Assembly: GCF_008831285.2 (NCBI RefSeq)
Contig: NC_045141.1
Coordinates: 18,410,848-18,474,847, forward strand
Reading direction: 5' to 3'
Length of the DNA: 64,000 nucleotides
DNA from: Nymphaea colorata
Taxonomy: Eukaryota; Streptophyta; Magnoliopsida; Nymphaeales; Nymphaeaceae
Shown here: one piece after another, positions 33,619-41,110 of the stretch
Numbering within the stretch: the first letter of the stretch is position 1
How the letters are laid out: every line of letters starts with the position of its first letter
The notes under the pieces: generated by a model
Databases searched by the model: none
The model's input: only the letters and a program-made list of their open reading frames with translations
What the model was told of the DNA's origin: nothing
Program-made: the position numbers and the translations under genes

Positions 33619-36044
33619 CGCATGGTTATAGCTGACATCTTCCCTTCTCCCTCTCTCTCTGTCTCTCTCTTTATATATGGTCTGAGTTGGTCGACTAGTC
33701 TTTTCTGGAACCTAGCTAATTCCCACATTAGACTAGCTTCCTCAGTGACTTGCTCGATAGTCTACCAGTAGATAGTTTGACAACTAAGCTTGTATTTTCC
33801 TGAAGGAAGTGAATGAATCTGGTACAATGGTCGCAAGCAAATGGATTAATTCAATCCTGAAAAATGTAGCCGGTATAGTTTCAGTTCAGTATATGTATAT
33901 CTTTGTCTGAGAAGCTGCAACCACCTACCTAAAATTGGCTTCTGTACTTTAAGTCAGAGGTTATGAAAAAAAATTGCATGCTATAATTTACAGGGCCATG
34001 GCACCCCCTGTGATTTTAGGAAAAAAAAATTGCGTGCTATAATTGACAAAAAATTTTATTTGGTCCCTTTAAAAGTTTTGAAAAATATAGTTTGGCCCAG
34101 TCCAAATTTTGAAAAAGATAATTAACTGGGGCCCGCTAAGAAAAAATGCCTAGATGACAGCTGCTAAGCTTACATTAGATAAATGTTTTGTGTGGGCAAA
34201 ATTTTAGGGCAAAGTTGTATCCTCTTTATCGCATTCAAAAATTTTGAGGCAGAATAAACACTTCAGCCGAAAGTTTTTGCCATGTTGGGAAAATTTCAAG
34301 CCTGTCATTTGTCTCTAAAATATTTTCCTATCTTCACATAATCGGAGGCCCTAGGCATCCTGTTATGCTAGTTAGTGTCTTGTATGGTGTTGCATACTCT
34401 TTGTAGGAAATGATGGTTTTTGTAGTTAGCTAGCATCAGATCTATATTCTTTTTCTTTCTTTTTTCTCTTACTCAGGATATGCAGGTAAGGTCTAGGCTA
34501 ACCTTGTCCTGAAGTTGAGTAAATAAAAGTCACAGGCATTGTGCAAGACTGCTAATCTAGGGAACGGACTGCAAGATTATATTTCCTATTTAACCCTATT
34601 ATAAAAGCTGCTTGAAAATTGTATTGATGCCCCTGTATGTACATAATAGTTTGAACCACCACCTTGTCTAATTTTATTCCATATACTTGATGCTGGCACA
34701 GTAACATATCCATGTAACTACACAGATGAGCCAAAAACATATGTAATCTTGACCAAGAGAAAGATTACTTTAGAGTGAGAATCTACTAGTTACCAATATC
34801 AGCCCAAACAAGTAGTCCAGATCTGACTAAATCTTGGCTTGGACGAAATTGAACATATAATGACTGACCCATATTGGATCAGATGTAGGCTCAATGCACC
34901 AAAAGATAGAAGAGGTCAAGGAAGGAAAAAGGAAGGCAAGAAGTGAATTAGAAGTGGTTGAAGCGAAAGAGAAAACTTTGGAAGTAAATCTGGACAAATG
35001 TTTATCTGATTTCCTTGGACAAGTTGAACCTGCACTCGTTATTGTCTGCGACTCTGTACTGATAGTTTGCAACTTTACATTTGGCCATGGTTGAAGCAAC
35101 TGGGCAGAACTCGACATTTTGTGACTTGCATGTCAGATGCTGCATTATGTCTTTGTCAATGTGTGTTCAGCTCCTTTGAGACACTTATTTGCATATATAA
35201 ATTACTGTTCTGCCATCCTATTACTACCAGCTAGTTGTCTAGGACATCTGATAACATTTAAACTGAAAATTTTGATGTGAAATTAAATACACGCAGTTCT
35301 TGGAATGTTGATGATCTACTTGATGCTTAGAGCAAAATTGGAGCTGCATTTACAATAAAGCTTATATTTCATTTGATGGGTTTATCTGTTGTGGTTGTTG
35401 GTCATCGCATGTCATCATGTATATTACCAGCTAATAATATTTGTGTGAGTGTGGTGTGTGTGGGTTTCCATGTAGTGTATGTCTACATTGGGCAGACAAA
35501 ACACAAAACCCTTCTCAAGCATGCGAGTCCATCAGTTCTGATAAATCTGAACATTTGAGTGCAGGAAGCTATGCTTAAGGCTGAACTCCGTGATATGGAG
35601 CGGAAGCAAAAGCGTGAAGGCATAGATATGACATATCTCAAAAATGTGATTTTGAAGCTACTTGAAACGGGTATGTTGGCCTTAAAATTACGTTTTTTCA
35701 ATGTTCTGAAGTAACTTGGACTTTATTGCTATTACTATTTTTTTAATGTTCTGAAGTAACTTGGACATTATTGCTATTACTATGTATAGGTGAAGTGGAA
35801 GCCTTACTGCCTGTTATAGCTACTTTGCTGCAATTCAGCCCCGATGAGGTGCTTTTTTGGCTTCTCCTTTTCCATCTCTTTTCTTGTTTACCAACAGGTA
35901 AAATTCATTGACAATCTATTCCTTGTTATACAATCTTATTTGCAGGTAAAGAAATTGCAAGATACTTACAAAGCTGTTGCTGCTTCTGCCGATATTGCAT
36001 CACCTGGATCCCGATCACTGTTGTCAAGATTCTCATTTTCATAG
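575..36044 (+). CDS. GRIP: GRIP-domain golgin, 3' part, 20 exons (5' end outside window)
   Basis: This is a trans-Golgi coiled-coil tether. In the family, the C-terminal GRIP domain binds ARL1-GTP and the long coiled coil captures vesicles. Exons I can join in frame: 575-690, 2010-2179, 2907-3000, 6601-6687, 7155-7235, 7577-7702, 24569-24677, 24752-24831, 27191-27319, 27893-27993, 29449-29582, 29671-29768, 29865-29984, 31695-31731, 31857-31915, 33083-33154, 33226-33273, 35565-35670, 35790-35848, 35946-36044. All have GT-AG borders and matching phases, giving about 641 codons. Almost every exon reads as Glu/Lys/Leu/Gln-rich coiled coil. The last three encode the GRIP domain, starting at TYLKNVILKLLETGEVEALL, with the essential Tyr present. 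The stop is TAG at 36042. The first visible exon begins at codon position 2, so 5' exons lie upstream. The reading frame is intact despite a 16.9-kb transposon-filled intron at 7703-24568. The small exons 31695-31731 and 31857-31915 are the least certain. Confidence 0.9.
691..2009. other. GRIP intron, no recognised content
   Basis: AT-rich intron between the exons ending at 690 and starting at 2010. I see no coding homology or clear transposon ends. The introns at 2180-2906 and 7236-7576 are likewise plain. Confidence 0.6.
4097..4200. repeat. Imperfect fold-back element (about 104 bp)
   Basis: The left arm (from ATCATCCGGCTATCTG) and the reverse complement of the right end (ATTCCTCCAGCTATCTG) pair imperfectly over about 38 bp, around a loop rich in ACACAC/GTGTG. 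This is MITE-like, but I could not fix a target-site duplication. The following 120 bp are TG, CA and CATA microsatellite. Confidence 0.4.
4718..4872. repeat. (AC)n microsatellite and fold-back element centred on an (AT)n tract
   Basis: (AC)n runs 4718-4745. From 4748 the sequence is a hairpin: an arm reading CACACAACTGTGGGGTGCG, then GTGTGGCAAGGAT, an (AT)n core at about 4780-4824, then the reverse-complement arm to 4872. The right arm has an extra unit carrying GGTAAACAT between two GGGGTGCG copies. The left arm seems to have lost it by recombination between those short direct repeats. Confidence 0.6.
5395..5477. repeat. (CT)n-(AT)n compound microsatellite
   Basis: A CT dinucleotide run to 5414 followed by an AT run to about 5477, in the GRIP intron about 100 bp before the hAT-like element. 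Confidence 0.9.
5584..6377. mobile_element. Non-autonomous hAT-type DNA transposon (794 bp)
   Basis: Flanked by an 8-bp direct repeat, GACATAGG at 5576-5583 and 6378-6385, the TSD length of hAT elements. The termini are inverted: the left end is CAATGTTGTA and the right end read inward is CAGTGTTGTA, matching the hAT CA-R-TG style. There is no transposase ORF. Both subterminal regions are packed with the motif CGTATCG and its complement, as expected of subterminal transposase-binding repeats. The core is AT-rich. Confidence 0.75.
6131..6249. repeat. 29-bp tandem array of CGTATCG palindromes
   Basis: Three near-perfect 29-bp copies start at 6131, 6160 and 6189, with a fourth, variant copy from 6218. 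Each unit holds the 18-bp perfect palindrome CCGTATCGTACGATACGG followed by GCCGTATCGCA. The array lies inside the right subterminal part of the hAT-like element and is unusually CpG-rich for this intron. Confidence 0.9.
8436..8540 (+). repeat. 5' LTR of B, first segment
   Basis: First 105 bp of B's 5' LTR, with two GC-rich hairpins in the U3 end. It is cut by element A after CCTCT and resumes at 13899-14080, which carries TTATAATC and the LTR end TTTCTACA. Confidence 0.9.
8541..9069 (-). repeat. LTR of A (3' LTR in element orientation)
   Basis: 529 bp. It contains a 46-bp near-perfect palindrome at 8769-8814 (23-bp arms, one mismatch, centre GAATTC) and two long (TA)n tracts, at about 8922-8942 and 8987-9035. 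Confidence 0.95.
9083..13143 (-). pseudogene. Gag-Pol polyprotein of copia A, disabled
   Basis: Domain order is gag, CCHC knuckle (CYHCQEEGHTKPRC), protease, integrase, RT (YVDDM), RNase H (STEAEY), as in Ty1/copia. The probable start is the ATG at 13143 (MDDKVSS). Lesions: a frameshift near 12904 in gag, an in-frame TAA at 11693-11695 before the integrase core, and an in-frame TGA at 11345-11347 between the second Asp and the catalytic Glu of integrase. The protease active site reads DSVAS where the family has DSGA(S/T). From 11299 down to 9083 the frame is open for 738 codons, ending SVITP just before the polypurine tract. It could not make a working polyprotein. Confidence 0.9.
13376..13388 (-). 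other. Primer-binding site of A
   Basis: Reads TGGTATCAGAGCC on the minus strand, directly after the LTR end TTTACA. It is complementary to the 3' end of initiator tRNA-Met, the usual primer for plant copia elements. Confidence 0.85.
13389..13893 (-). repeat. LTR of A (5' LTR in element orientation)
   Basis: 505 bp. One base differs from the partner LTR, besides shorter (TA)n tracts. Its copy of the 46-bp palindrome is at 13617-13662. Confidence 0.95.
13899..14080 (+). repeat. 5' LTR of B, second segment
   Basis: Remaining 182 bp of B's 5' LTR after the A insertion, ending TTTCTACA. The PBS TGGTATCAGAGCC (14081-14093) follows at once. Confidence 0.9.
14372..18658 (+). pseudogene. Gag-Pol polyprotein of copia B, multiply disabled
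   Basis: The ATG at 14372 opens gag (MAEEMTPKID), aligning throughout with the intact product of D. The CCHC knuckle reads CSHCNKLGHSVDFC and the protease DSGATHH. Damage seen against D: a TGA at 15848-15850 at the start of integrase (an Arg codon in D), a frameshift near 16840, a roughly 10-base deletion and frameshift near 17090, another loss near 17333 within RT, a TGA at 17826-17828, a frameshift near 18083 in RNase H, and a TAG near 18152. The RT box YVDDM and RNase H box SAEAEY remain readable. The terminal LEGEC and stop run into the 3' LTR. Confidence 0.92.
18653..18674 (+). repeat. 3' LTR of B, first segment
   Basis: The first 22 bp of B's 3' LTR, directly after the polypurine tract GAGGGGGAG. 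It is interrupted by element C after ATAGG and resumes at 24131. Confidence 0.9.
18675..19131 (-). repeat. LTR of C (3' LTR in element orientation)
   Basis: 457 bp. It holds a (GA)n tract at about 18731-18777 and several copies of a short unit with core GAATCCTAGGAGACTT between about 18870 and 19030. The polyprotein stop codon (19126-19128) lies inside this LTR. Confidence 0.95.
19126..23442 (-). CDS. Gag-Pol polyprotein of copia C, intact
   Basis: An uninterrupted 1,438-residue polyprotein, counted from the ATG at 23442 (MENLSHSG). The frame is open further upstream into the LTR, but that part encodes a (GA)n-derived Ser-Leu run and precedes the PBS, so I reject it. Order: gag (about 1-260), CCHC knuckle 273-286 (CFQCNKKGHMKAQC), protease DSGAA at 339-343, integrase zinc region about 499-540, integrase catalytic D584, D626 and E662 (QNGVVERKHRH), RT about 930-1180 with YVDDI at 1114-1118, and RNase H with TDADW, STEAEY (about 1321-1326) and CDNQSA. 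It ends LEGGC. All key motifs are present. It makes the virus-like particle proteins and enzymes of the element. Confidence 0.95.
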   Translation of the reverse strand: MENLSHSGMSSSFLPHLITEKLNHENYLIWKKQIMPFIRSQGLFRHLDGSTKAPPISVLQEIKNEAGEVIVVHEDNNPEHAMWMRRDQSLVAYILSTLSQQVLLSVSDDCTAEELWETLADTFSQISEARIMYLKKEFQNLSKGSTSIMDYLGRIKAVADQLAASGNNISDKKKVQQTLNGLGHDYHAFITALEVLPVLPSFNELQGKLLQHEMNMKRVIERTDQGNSQNVLAMNVKFGKSHGNSNHGGRGILPTPHNQGMSPLDTSRKIPICFQCNKKGHMKAQCWFNLQNKNKGVRHDYKQGGQSSKSTAEDMQQLLMAAFSKMTIKQNEQGEWFLDSGAATHVTGNAGKLTNLSPHYGRSCIITGDGKSHPITHIGNAHIPLSSSSLSLSNVVLAPNIKKNIISISKLIDDTSSSVEFTPSSGYVKDLQTKKMFARGERQGNMYVLKKCLPKDSSTFDIGLKTFSLSHNASSVPSSCHFQSKVRGPNQFLESDLWHSRLGHCGRHFIEKLVTDSLIPRSSLPLTSSVKKCSSCGLCKSHVLPFHNINQRASKPFETIFSDVWGPAPIDSMSGSRYYVLFIDSYSRFTWIYFMKHKSEVPHIFRNFYAMIQTKFSSNVVHFQCDGGGEYSSLDFIEFLREKGITRQISCPYTPQQNGVVERKHRHIVESAMSMMHDTNVPISLWTEAFHTAVYIINCLPMTLLMSKSPYFTLLGKQPDYKNLKVFGCVCYVHVDAALRNKFQDKAIQCRFVGYADEYKGFRCYDPTTKRIKTSRNVIFDEHSFDNTNEMPMTIESYDPWTSTQLFNADPVIENDVPQSEDSERAIQPSDMAQSENQEDPTQSSSHHENNNEQSNDAHRYSGLIYSRRLRDRDAHSEEDNMPHLRRSQRIRHPIHRWVSYDSLSLDFQLFMAKVGKEEEPTSFDQASKSHHWRKAMKEEMDALHECGTWEIVPRPHEKNVVGSKWVYKIKYKPDGSIERHKARLVAKGFTQQYGEDYDETFSPVIKMGTIRVIISLAVEYGWRLHQMDVKNAFLHGDLREEVYMEQPPGYTKGDSHAWVCKLRKSIYGLKQASRSWFDSFSCKIQECGFRRCPLDHSLFIYRKENIFTLLLIYVDDIVITGNSEKHIEEAKVLMMQNFKMKELGDLRFFLGVEIDRHNNRLTLTQQKYTLDLLKKSGMSDCKPVGTPSVLNQRLSAQDGELYEDPTQYRSIVGALQYLTFTRPDIIYAVNQVSQFMHAPRDTHMDAVKRILRYLNGTAGDGLVYGKSENITTGHQLMTFTDADWAGDLDQRKSISGFCIFIGRNLVSWSCRKQKAVARSSTEAEYRCMAAGTAEVTWVRHLLEDIGEKIKTSMLMCDNQSAINIAFNPVQHGRTKHIEIDQHFVRQKVEDKEIQPIYVRTDEQVADLFTKGLTNERFWFLKGKLYMVQNHAQLEGGC
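23651..23662 (-). other. Primer-binding site of C
   Basis: Reads TGGTATCAGAGC on the minus strand, beside the LTR end CTATCA. It matches the initiator tRNA-Met 3' end. Confidence 0.85.
23663..24125 (-). repeat. LTR of C (5' LTR in element orientation)
   Basis: 463 bp, identical to the partner except for a longer uninterrupted (GA)n tract at about 23719-23770. Confidence 0.95.
24131..24395 (+). repeat. 3' LTR of B, second segment
   Basis: Remaining 265 bp of B's 3' LTR, ending TTTCTACA, followed by the TSD ATATC at 24396-24400 and then GRIP intron. Confidence 0.92.
25076..25103. repeat. (TG)n microsatellite
   Basis: An uninterrupted TG run in the GRIP intron 24832-27190. Confidence 0.9.
25190..25870 (+). 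pseudogene. Copia RT/RNase H fossil fragment
   Basis: Frame-broken remnants read like the middle of copia RT: LLLYVDDMIII at 25291, a DLVYLAYFLQIEVAYSS segment, then in another frame LSQIKFVTDIITRSDI with VDTLETLGVKM, then a third frame with RPNIAHSVHVTNYFRQAP. The wording is closest to element A (VDTPEALGVKM). No LTRs, PBS or ORF over about 83 codons remain, so this is a much older relative of A. The rest of intron 24832-27190 shows nothing recognisable. Confidence 0.8.
27994..29448. other. GRIP intron, no recognised content
   Basis: A 1.45-kb AT-rich intron between in-frame exons. No coding homology or transposon ends were seen. Confidence 0.55.
30714..31183 (+). mobile_element. TRIM (miniature LTR retrotransposon), 470 bp
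   Basis: Two related terminal repeats of roughly 190 bp (30714-30911 and about 31000-31183) share AAATTTTCAAGGGCTTATAAG and end GTTGTTACA. Between them are about 90 bp with a degenerate tRNA-Met PBS (TGGTATGGGA, about 30914) and a purine tract (AAGGGGCGTGG). The 5-bp TSD AAATT occurs at 30709-30713 and 31184-31188. There is no coding capacity, and it lies in a GRIP intron. Confidence 0.8.
31916..33082. other. GRIP intron, no recognised content
   Basis: A 1.17-kb intron. I see no gene, repeat array or transposon ends. Confidence 0.55.
33463..33671. repeat. (AT)n, (GA)n and (CT)n tracts in a GRIP intron
   Basis: AT run at about 33463-33487, GA run at about 33574-33618 and CT-rich run at about 33647-33671. 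The GA and CT tracts are inverted relative to each other and could form a hairpin. Further on, 33960-34150 carries two AAATTG-C-TGCTATAATT copies and low-complexity text resembling a worn dispersed repeat. Confidence 0.7.
35700..35783. repeat. 39-bp tandem duplication next to a splice acceptor
   Basis: Copies at 35700-35738 and 35745-35783 (period 45) differ by one base (ACTTTATT versus ACATTATT). They fill most of the 119-bp intron before the GRIP-domain exon 35790-35848, ending six bases before the acceptor. Confidence 0.9.
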
Positions 36045-37475
36045 TGTCGGAAACTGAAAACATCTTTACTTGAACATGATTCATCATTCTTGTGGATGCA
36101 AATTAAAAGTTTCCACAATACCCGTGCAATTGAAGAACCCTTTCACTGGAGTACTCATACGATGAAGGTTTACAAATAGAGTTTTCGTTCTGCTGCAAAA
36201 TCACATGTATTTTCTTGTAACACTTCTCTGTATTCCAAAAGCATAGCTGTAGCGACACCTTGTGAAAGAGCCTACACAAATTCATGAACAGCGAGGAAGA
36301 AAATAACAGCCTATTCATGGCAGTGCTAATGTAGATAAATTTATATACAACATTCTGTACTCATATTCTCGGTGGTTTGGTGGAGTCACTTGATTCCTGT
36401 TTGATTCTCAGGAGAAATAGAATCCTTCCTTGATTCCTGCAGAGGGTCCCCATACTCTTCCTGCGATTTGGTGCGCACTGCATTTAGATTTGATACGAGG
36501 TACCAAAAATTTTGTGTGAGAGGGCAATATTTAATTCAAATCAACACTCAATGAGAACGTTAGTGTTACACACCACTGGTCCCGAGAGTCGACTCTAAGG
36601 ATACAAAACTTTTGAGTACCAATTCGAACGACAGCTTCTTATCGCAGATGTTTTTAGCCACATGAAAATCAACCTTCCACAAATTGCAATACTTTCAACC
36701 CAAAAATTGAGACTATTCGTGTTTTTATATTAAATAAATTGCACTATAAGTTGCATGTTATCCTTAGATTGAAAACTGAAAAAAAGATTCAGTCATTCTT
36801 TCTGCAAAAGCACTCCTCCTAATATGAAGACTCTTGAACCATTTATAAGCTTGCTGATTTTGCTTGTGCAGAGAGTGACGTTCATGAAAATTGAATCAAA
36901 CGATGCCTATGGTTGCCAGTAGTGCCTACTTGTTCATTGTAATTTCTTTTGAACAGTGTATTGACGTTTTTAGTGTCATTTGGGTTTGCCTTCTTCACTT
37001 TTTTTTTTTTTTCCATTTTCGTTCAAAAATGATTCATAAATATTTAAAATAATACAATTAATTAAGAACTACTTTGTGTTGGACAGAATTACTTGAACTT
37101 GCGGCCAATATCAACCGACACCAGCTGATGCAGACCAAAAGTAAATTTGTGCTTGAAAATAAACGTTTGGGCTTGATTGAACTTTTTATTAAGAGAAAAG
37201 TCGAAGGTCTCAAATTCTCTTATCACGTTTCCTGAGAATTCGAGTAGTTCCTAACAAACTATTGAAAATTTTTATTTTTTGTAGGTATCCCTTGTTGAAA
37301 AAAATAGTGCTAGAGCGTGGGGAATTCAACTCATTCCATTCCGACTTCGGCCGATTGTGTCGAATCTGTTTTTAAAACCGGTCCACCTTTTCCCGTACCT
37401 TTTACCAGTGTCCTCTCTTGTTTTCAACTCCCTTTGATCGTTTTCTTTTCAGACTGCTAACATTTCCTCCTGTTG

Positions 37476-37478
<3 letters not shown>
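36045..37478. other. GRIP 3' UTR and intergenic spacer
   Basis: Sequence after the GRIP stop up to the first (CT)n tract of the cis-prenyltransferase leader. It has no ORF of note, no transposon ends and no RNA gene that I recognise. Confidence 0.6.
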
Positions 37479-37508
<30 letters not shown>

Positions 37509-38061
37509 GAAAGAATACAATGGTGTAGATGGGGTAAAAGAGATAGTTCTAACGAGGGCAATCGAGTAAAGAACAGTACAACCCCAAAATTGGAACAAGA
37601 GGGAAAAGAGGTATCCGTCGTCAAAGTTTTTTCTAGTTTTTATGGTCTGCAAATGTCGTGTTCGCTCTCTACCTGGCGTCTTCTCAGTAGCGAGTGAATG
37701 ATCGACGGAACGAAACGTCTGATAAAGAATCAGGTATGCAAAGTCGCTTTCGTTTGTTTTCTTTTCATCTCTTCATTTGCGCCATCAGTCATAAAGAAAT
37801 TTCTAGAGAGAAAAGGACGGTCCAGGGGGTTATCGCTATCTTCTTTTATTGCTGTGCACATAAATTGGTCGGGCTCTTATTTTTCCCGCACGCAGGGGAT
37901 TCGAGTGAGAGATATGCCGAAGCTGGTCATCGTCAAGTTTACGTTCCCCCTTACTTTATTGTCTTCCATGAAAAATCGGAAAAACTCCATTTATGTGCTT
38001 GTCTTATAGAAGTGCAGCTTTTTAAATTCTTGCTTCTTGCTGTCATTGTGTCCAACAAGAG

Positions 38062-38111
<50 letters not shown>

Positions 38112-38817
38112 CACTCCTCCCCGCCCCCCTCCCGCTCTGGTAAGGTAACCTCTCTTTGTGCTTACTTTAGATGGGCGCTTTGCTTTATGCTTGTCATAAC
38201 AGTCTATATTAGTCCGGGACTGTGTCAGTGAGCAATTTGTTGGTCTTATGTCTTATTCCTTTTCGCTACTTTCATCCGCTTGGTTAAAATTGGGTCCTCT
38301 CTCTCTCTCTCATTGTTTTGACCTCTTACTATGTCTAGTGTTGTCAATGGATTCACATAGAGCGACATGCGAGAATACACAGTCACAGAAGGTGGTACAA
38401 CACAGAGTTCACGTCTATGTTCAGTAATTCATCATGAACTTTGAAAAGTGAGAAACCGCCTCGTGATGAGAGACCTGGTTGTGCTAGTCGTTACTTACGA
38501 TAAACATATTGGTAGATGGAGAACTCGTAATTTCGAAAAGGCAAGAAGATGGAAGTTGGAATCTCTCTTCCTTTTTATGCTACTGCTACCTTTTCTTCTT
38601 CAAGTTTGTAGTTGTATGCAACATTTAGTGAAACGTTTTTTTTTTCCTCCTCACATATGCTTCTCTAGATTTTGTGCTACCATTTTGGTCGCTGCATCGC
38701 AGTTCTCCTTTTTAGTTAGATTTTGAGTTCACTTTTCTTGTACTTACTATTCTTCGTCTTTAGCAGTTCACTATTTGCCTGACTATTCGTTTCTTCTCTT
38801 TTTATAGAATTCTAAAA
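37479..38817 (+). promoter_or_regulatory. Probable promoter/leader of the cis-prenyltransferase, with (CT)n tracts
   Basis: Pyrimidine repeats at 37479-37506 and 38066-38109 precede the coding exon, as is common in plant 5' leaders. A good acceptor (TTTTTATAG, ending at 38807) lies just before the ATG. Possible donors are AATCAG-GTATGC near 37733 and GGTAAG-GTAACC near 38144, so one or two introns in the 5' UTR are likely. The transcription start cannot be fixed from sequence alone. Confidence 0.4.
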
Positions 38818-39666
38818 ATGGATGGCCTTGGTGATGGAGTGTTCTCAAAGGTTTATGTTTCTATTTGCAATTTTTTGCGCAAACTTCTGTGGGCCATCTT
38901 AGCTGTTGGCCCCATACCTAATCATGTTGCAGTGATCATGGATGGTAATCGTAGATTTGCACGAACCCGCAAACTGGAGAAAGAGTATGGTCATAGATTT
39001 GGATTCCTCTCCTTGATATCCACTCTTCGCAACTGTTACGAGTTGGGGATAAAATACGTGACTGTTTATGCTTTTAGCATTGATAATTTCAAAAGGAAAC
39101 CTGATGAAGTCGGTGGGCTAATGGAATTGTTACAGGAAAAACTTGAGGATGCTCTCAAAGAAGAAAGCTTTATCAAAACATGTGGCATCAAGGTTTTGTT
39201 TGTTGGGAACTTGAGCCTCTTGCCAGAGCAAGTACAGGATTCAGCTAAAAAGTTGATGGAGGAAACTGCACATAATACTAGAGCAATCTTGTCAGTCTGT
39301 GTTTGTTATACTTCTACAGATGAGATAGCACATGCTGTTCAAGAAGCTTGTGATGAGAATAGACTGATTTGCACCATGAGATGCAATAGTAGCGGAACCA
39401 ACAAAGGGAATTCAGATGAATTTCTGGTCACACTAGCAGATTTGGAGAAGCATATGTACATGGCTCATTGCCCAGATCCTGACATATTGATCAGGACATC
39501 AGGCGAGACTCGTTTGAGTAACTTTCTTTTATGGCAATCTTGCTTCTGTTACTTGCACATTACAAAAGCACTCTGGCCAGAATTTTCACTCAGGCATCTC
39601 GTCTGGGCGATTTTGGAGTATCAAAGAGTGCAACCGTACTTGGAGAAGATGAAGAAGAAGCTATGA
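38818..39666 (+). CDS. CPT: Cis-prenyltransferase (dehydrodolichyl diphosphate synthase-like), single exon
   Basis: The enzyme adds isopentenyl diphosphate units in cis to farnesyl diphosphate, giving long polyprenyl diphosphates for dolichol and N-glycosylation at the ER. The 282-residue product has the UPPS-family boxes in order: HVAVIMDGNRR at 36-46 with catalytic Asp42, GHRFGF at 59-64, VTVYAFSIDNFKR at 81-93, and DPDILIRTSGETRLSNFLLWQ at 220-240 with the RxSxExRxSxF signature. A hydrophobic stretch at about 12-31 precedes the core, as in ER-bound eukaryotic enzymes. Length and the uninterrupted frame fit the plant DHDDS group, which is often intronless in its coding part. Aromatic and acidic positions (F47 after NRR, D89 in SIDN) are conservative variants. 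Which product chain length it makes cannot be read from the sequence. Confidence 0.93.
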   Translation: MDGLGDGVFSKVYVSICNFLRKLLWAILAVGPIPNHVAVIMDGNRRFARTRKLEKEYGHRFGFLSLISTLRNCYELGIKYVTVYAFSIDNFKRKPDEVGGLMELLQEKLEDALKEESFIKTCGIKVLFVGNLSLLPEQVQDSAKKLMEETAHNTRAILSVCVCYTSTDEIAHAVQEACDENRLICTMRCNSSGTNKGNSDEFLVTLADLEKHMYMAHCPDPDILIRTSGETRLSNFLLWQSCFCYLHITKALWPEFSLRHLVWAILEYQRVQPYLEKMKKKL

Positions 39667-41068
39667 ATTGTTTCCGGCATTCAACTAGTTGCCTATGTAC
39701 CGCCATATCCTCTGGCTGAGCGATATGTTTAATATCACCATAATCAATCTTTGGCAAATAGTAGGCACAAGGTTTTCTCAGTACCGGAGTTTGGCTGGCT
39801 TTTTGAATGGCTCTGGAGGATTTTAATATGCAGCAACTGTAAGCAAAGGGTGATTATTGGCACTTGAAAAATACCTTGTATCATCACTGAAGAAACCTTC
39901 GCTATGTCATGGAGTCTGGTCATCGAATAATCAAGCGATTGATTAGTATTAGGCAAGGTTATTAGCTTTTGTAATGAATCCAGCTTATGTGAATTAGGAG
40001 TACTGATAAGCATAACTTTTTGGCATATATGTGTGTTGTCACCTAACAATGCAGCTGATCTGAGCTAATCCATCTAATGCCTCGGTATAACTCAGCTGTT
40101 ACATTACTTGATAATGATTGGTTGATCAGCCATCTCTATAGGCAATGATCATTCTTGTGTTATGGCCGTCCTGTTTGATGATGAGTTCATGGGAGCCAAA
40201 TTTCACATGCATTCAAGCTTGGTGGTTGATGAAGAACTCGCAAAAAAGCCATTCCTGCAGGTTACATGCATAGCACCTTTGACTATCGTAGTTGCAATTT
40301 TCCTTTTTGTCAGATAAGTTCGATCATATGAGTGAGGAGCCCTTGGTGTATCAAAACCATTGTGCTGGTTTACAAATTACTACGGCAAACATATATCTAT
40401 TAAATCATGCGAGTTTAATCAACAAGGTATAAAAGATCACTAGAAATAAACCTGCATACATGTTTAATGATATAAGGTTTATTAAGAAAAAGAATATGTT
40501 TGCATGTATACCAATAAGCAATATATGACCTGAAGAAGTCGGCATATTTGGTTCGGCTGCTGCAACATGAACAAGCGTGTTCAAATCTTACCGGCGTAAA
40601 GGTTTTACGACTTGGTGCCTATAGCAACATGGGTTAGGTTTGCTTCAACGTTGTCGTTCTAGAAGATAATTCAACTGGAGCATTTTTGTGGGACAACATT
40701 TCCTGGCTTCCGGGTGTTTATTGGCGCGACAAATCTGCCGATGTCGTGTCAAATCTTAAATTAGATTCGAAGCTCATCCATTGGTGTACTGTTGCTGGTT
40801 AATGACACCAATTGTTTTAAGACATTCTACCCGTTTTTCTCCTCCAAAGCACAAGATTATGAGCAGTTCAGTGAGAACTAGAAAACACACTGCACATTCG
40901 GATGAAGAAATAACCTGCATATACTTGGGATTGCAGAAAGACGCCAGAAAAATCTTTTCAGATTCAGAGGGAAAACAAACTTGCATAGACTTGCGATATA
41001 AACGGACATTTATATAGACGATTTTGTGTCACAGCATATTGTTGGTTCTTCTTGTTGGTAGCGGGCAG

Positions 41069-41072
<4 letters not shown>
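39667..41072. other. Intergenic spacer between cis-prenyltransferase and PPR gene
   Basis: It contains the 3' UTR of the upstream gene and presumably the PPR promoter. Only short spurious ORFs are present and no transposon ends were found. Confidence 0.55.

Positions 41073-41104
<32 letters not shown>
41073..41104. repeat. (GA)n microsatellite in the PPR leader
   Basis: A GA run ending seven bases before the PPR start codon. The frame stays open through it, giving an Arg-Glu stretch if an upstream non-ATG codon were used. Confidence 0.9.
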
Positions 41105-41105
<1 letters not shown>

Positions 41106-41110
41106 CTTGT

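Noticed and set aside
41024-41110. N-terminal extension of the PPR frame with an Arg-Glu run
   Set aside because: It lacks an ATG and is written by the (GA)n microsatellite. The ATG at 41111 gives a credible transit peptide.
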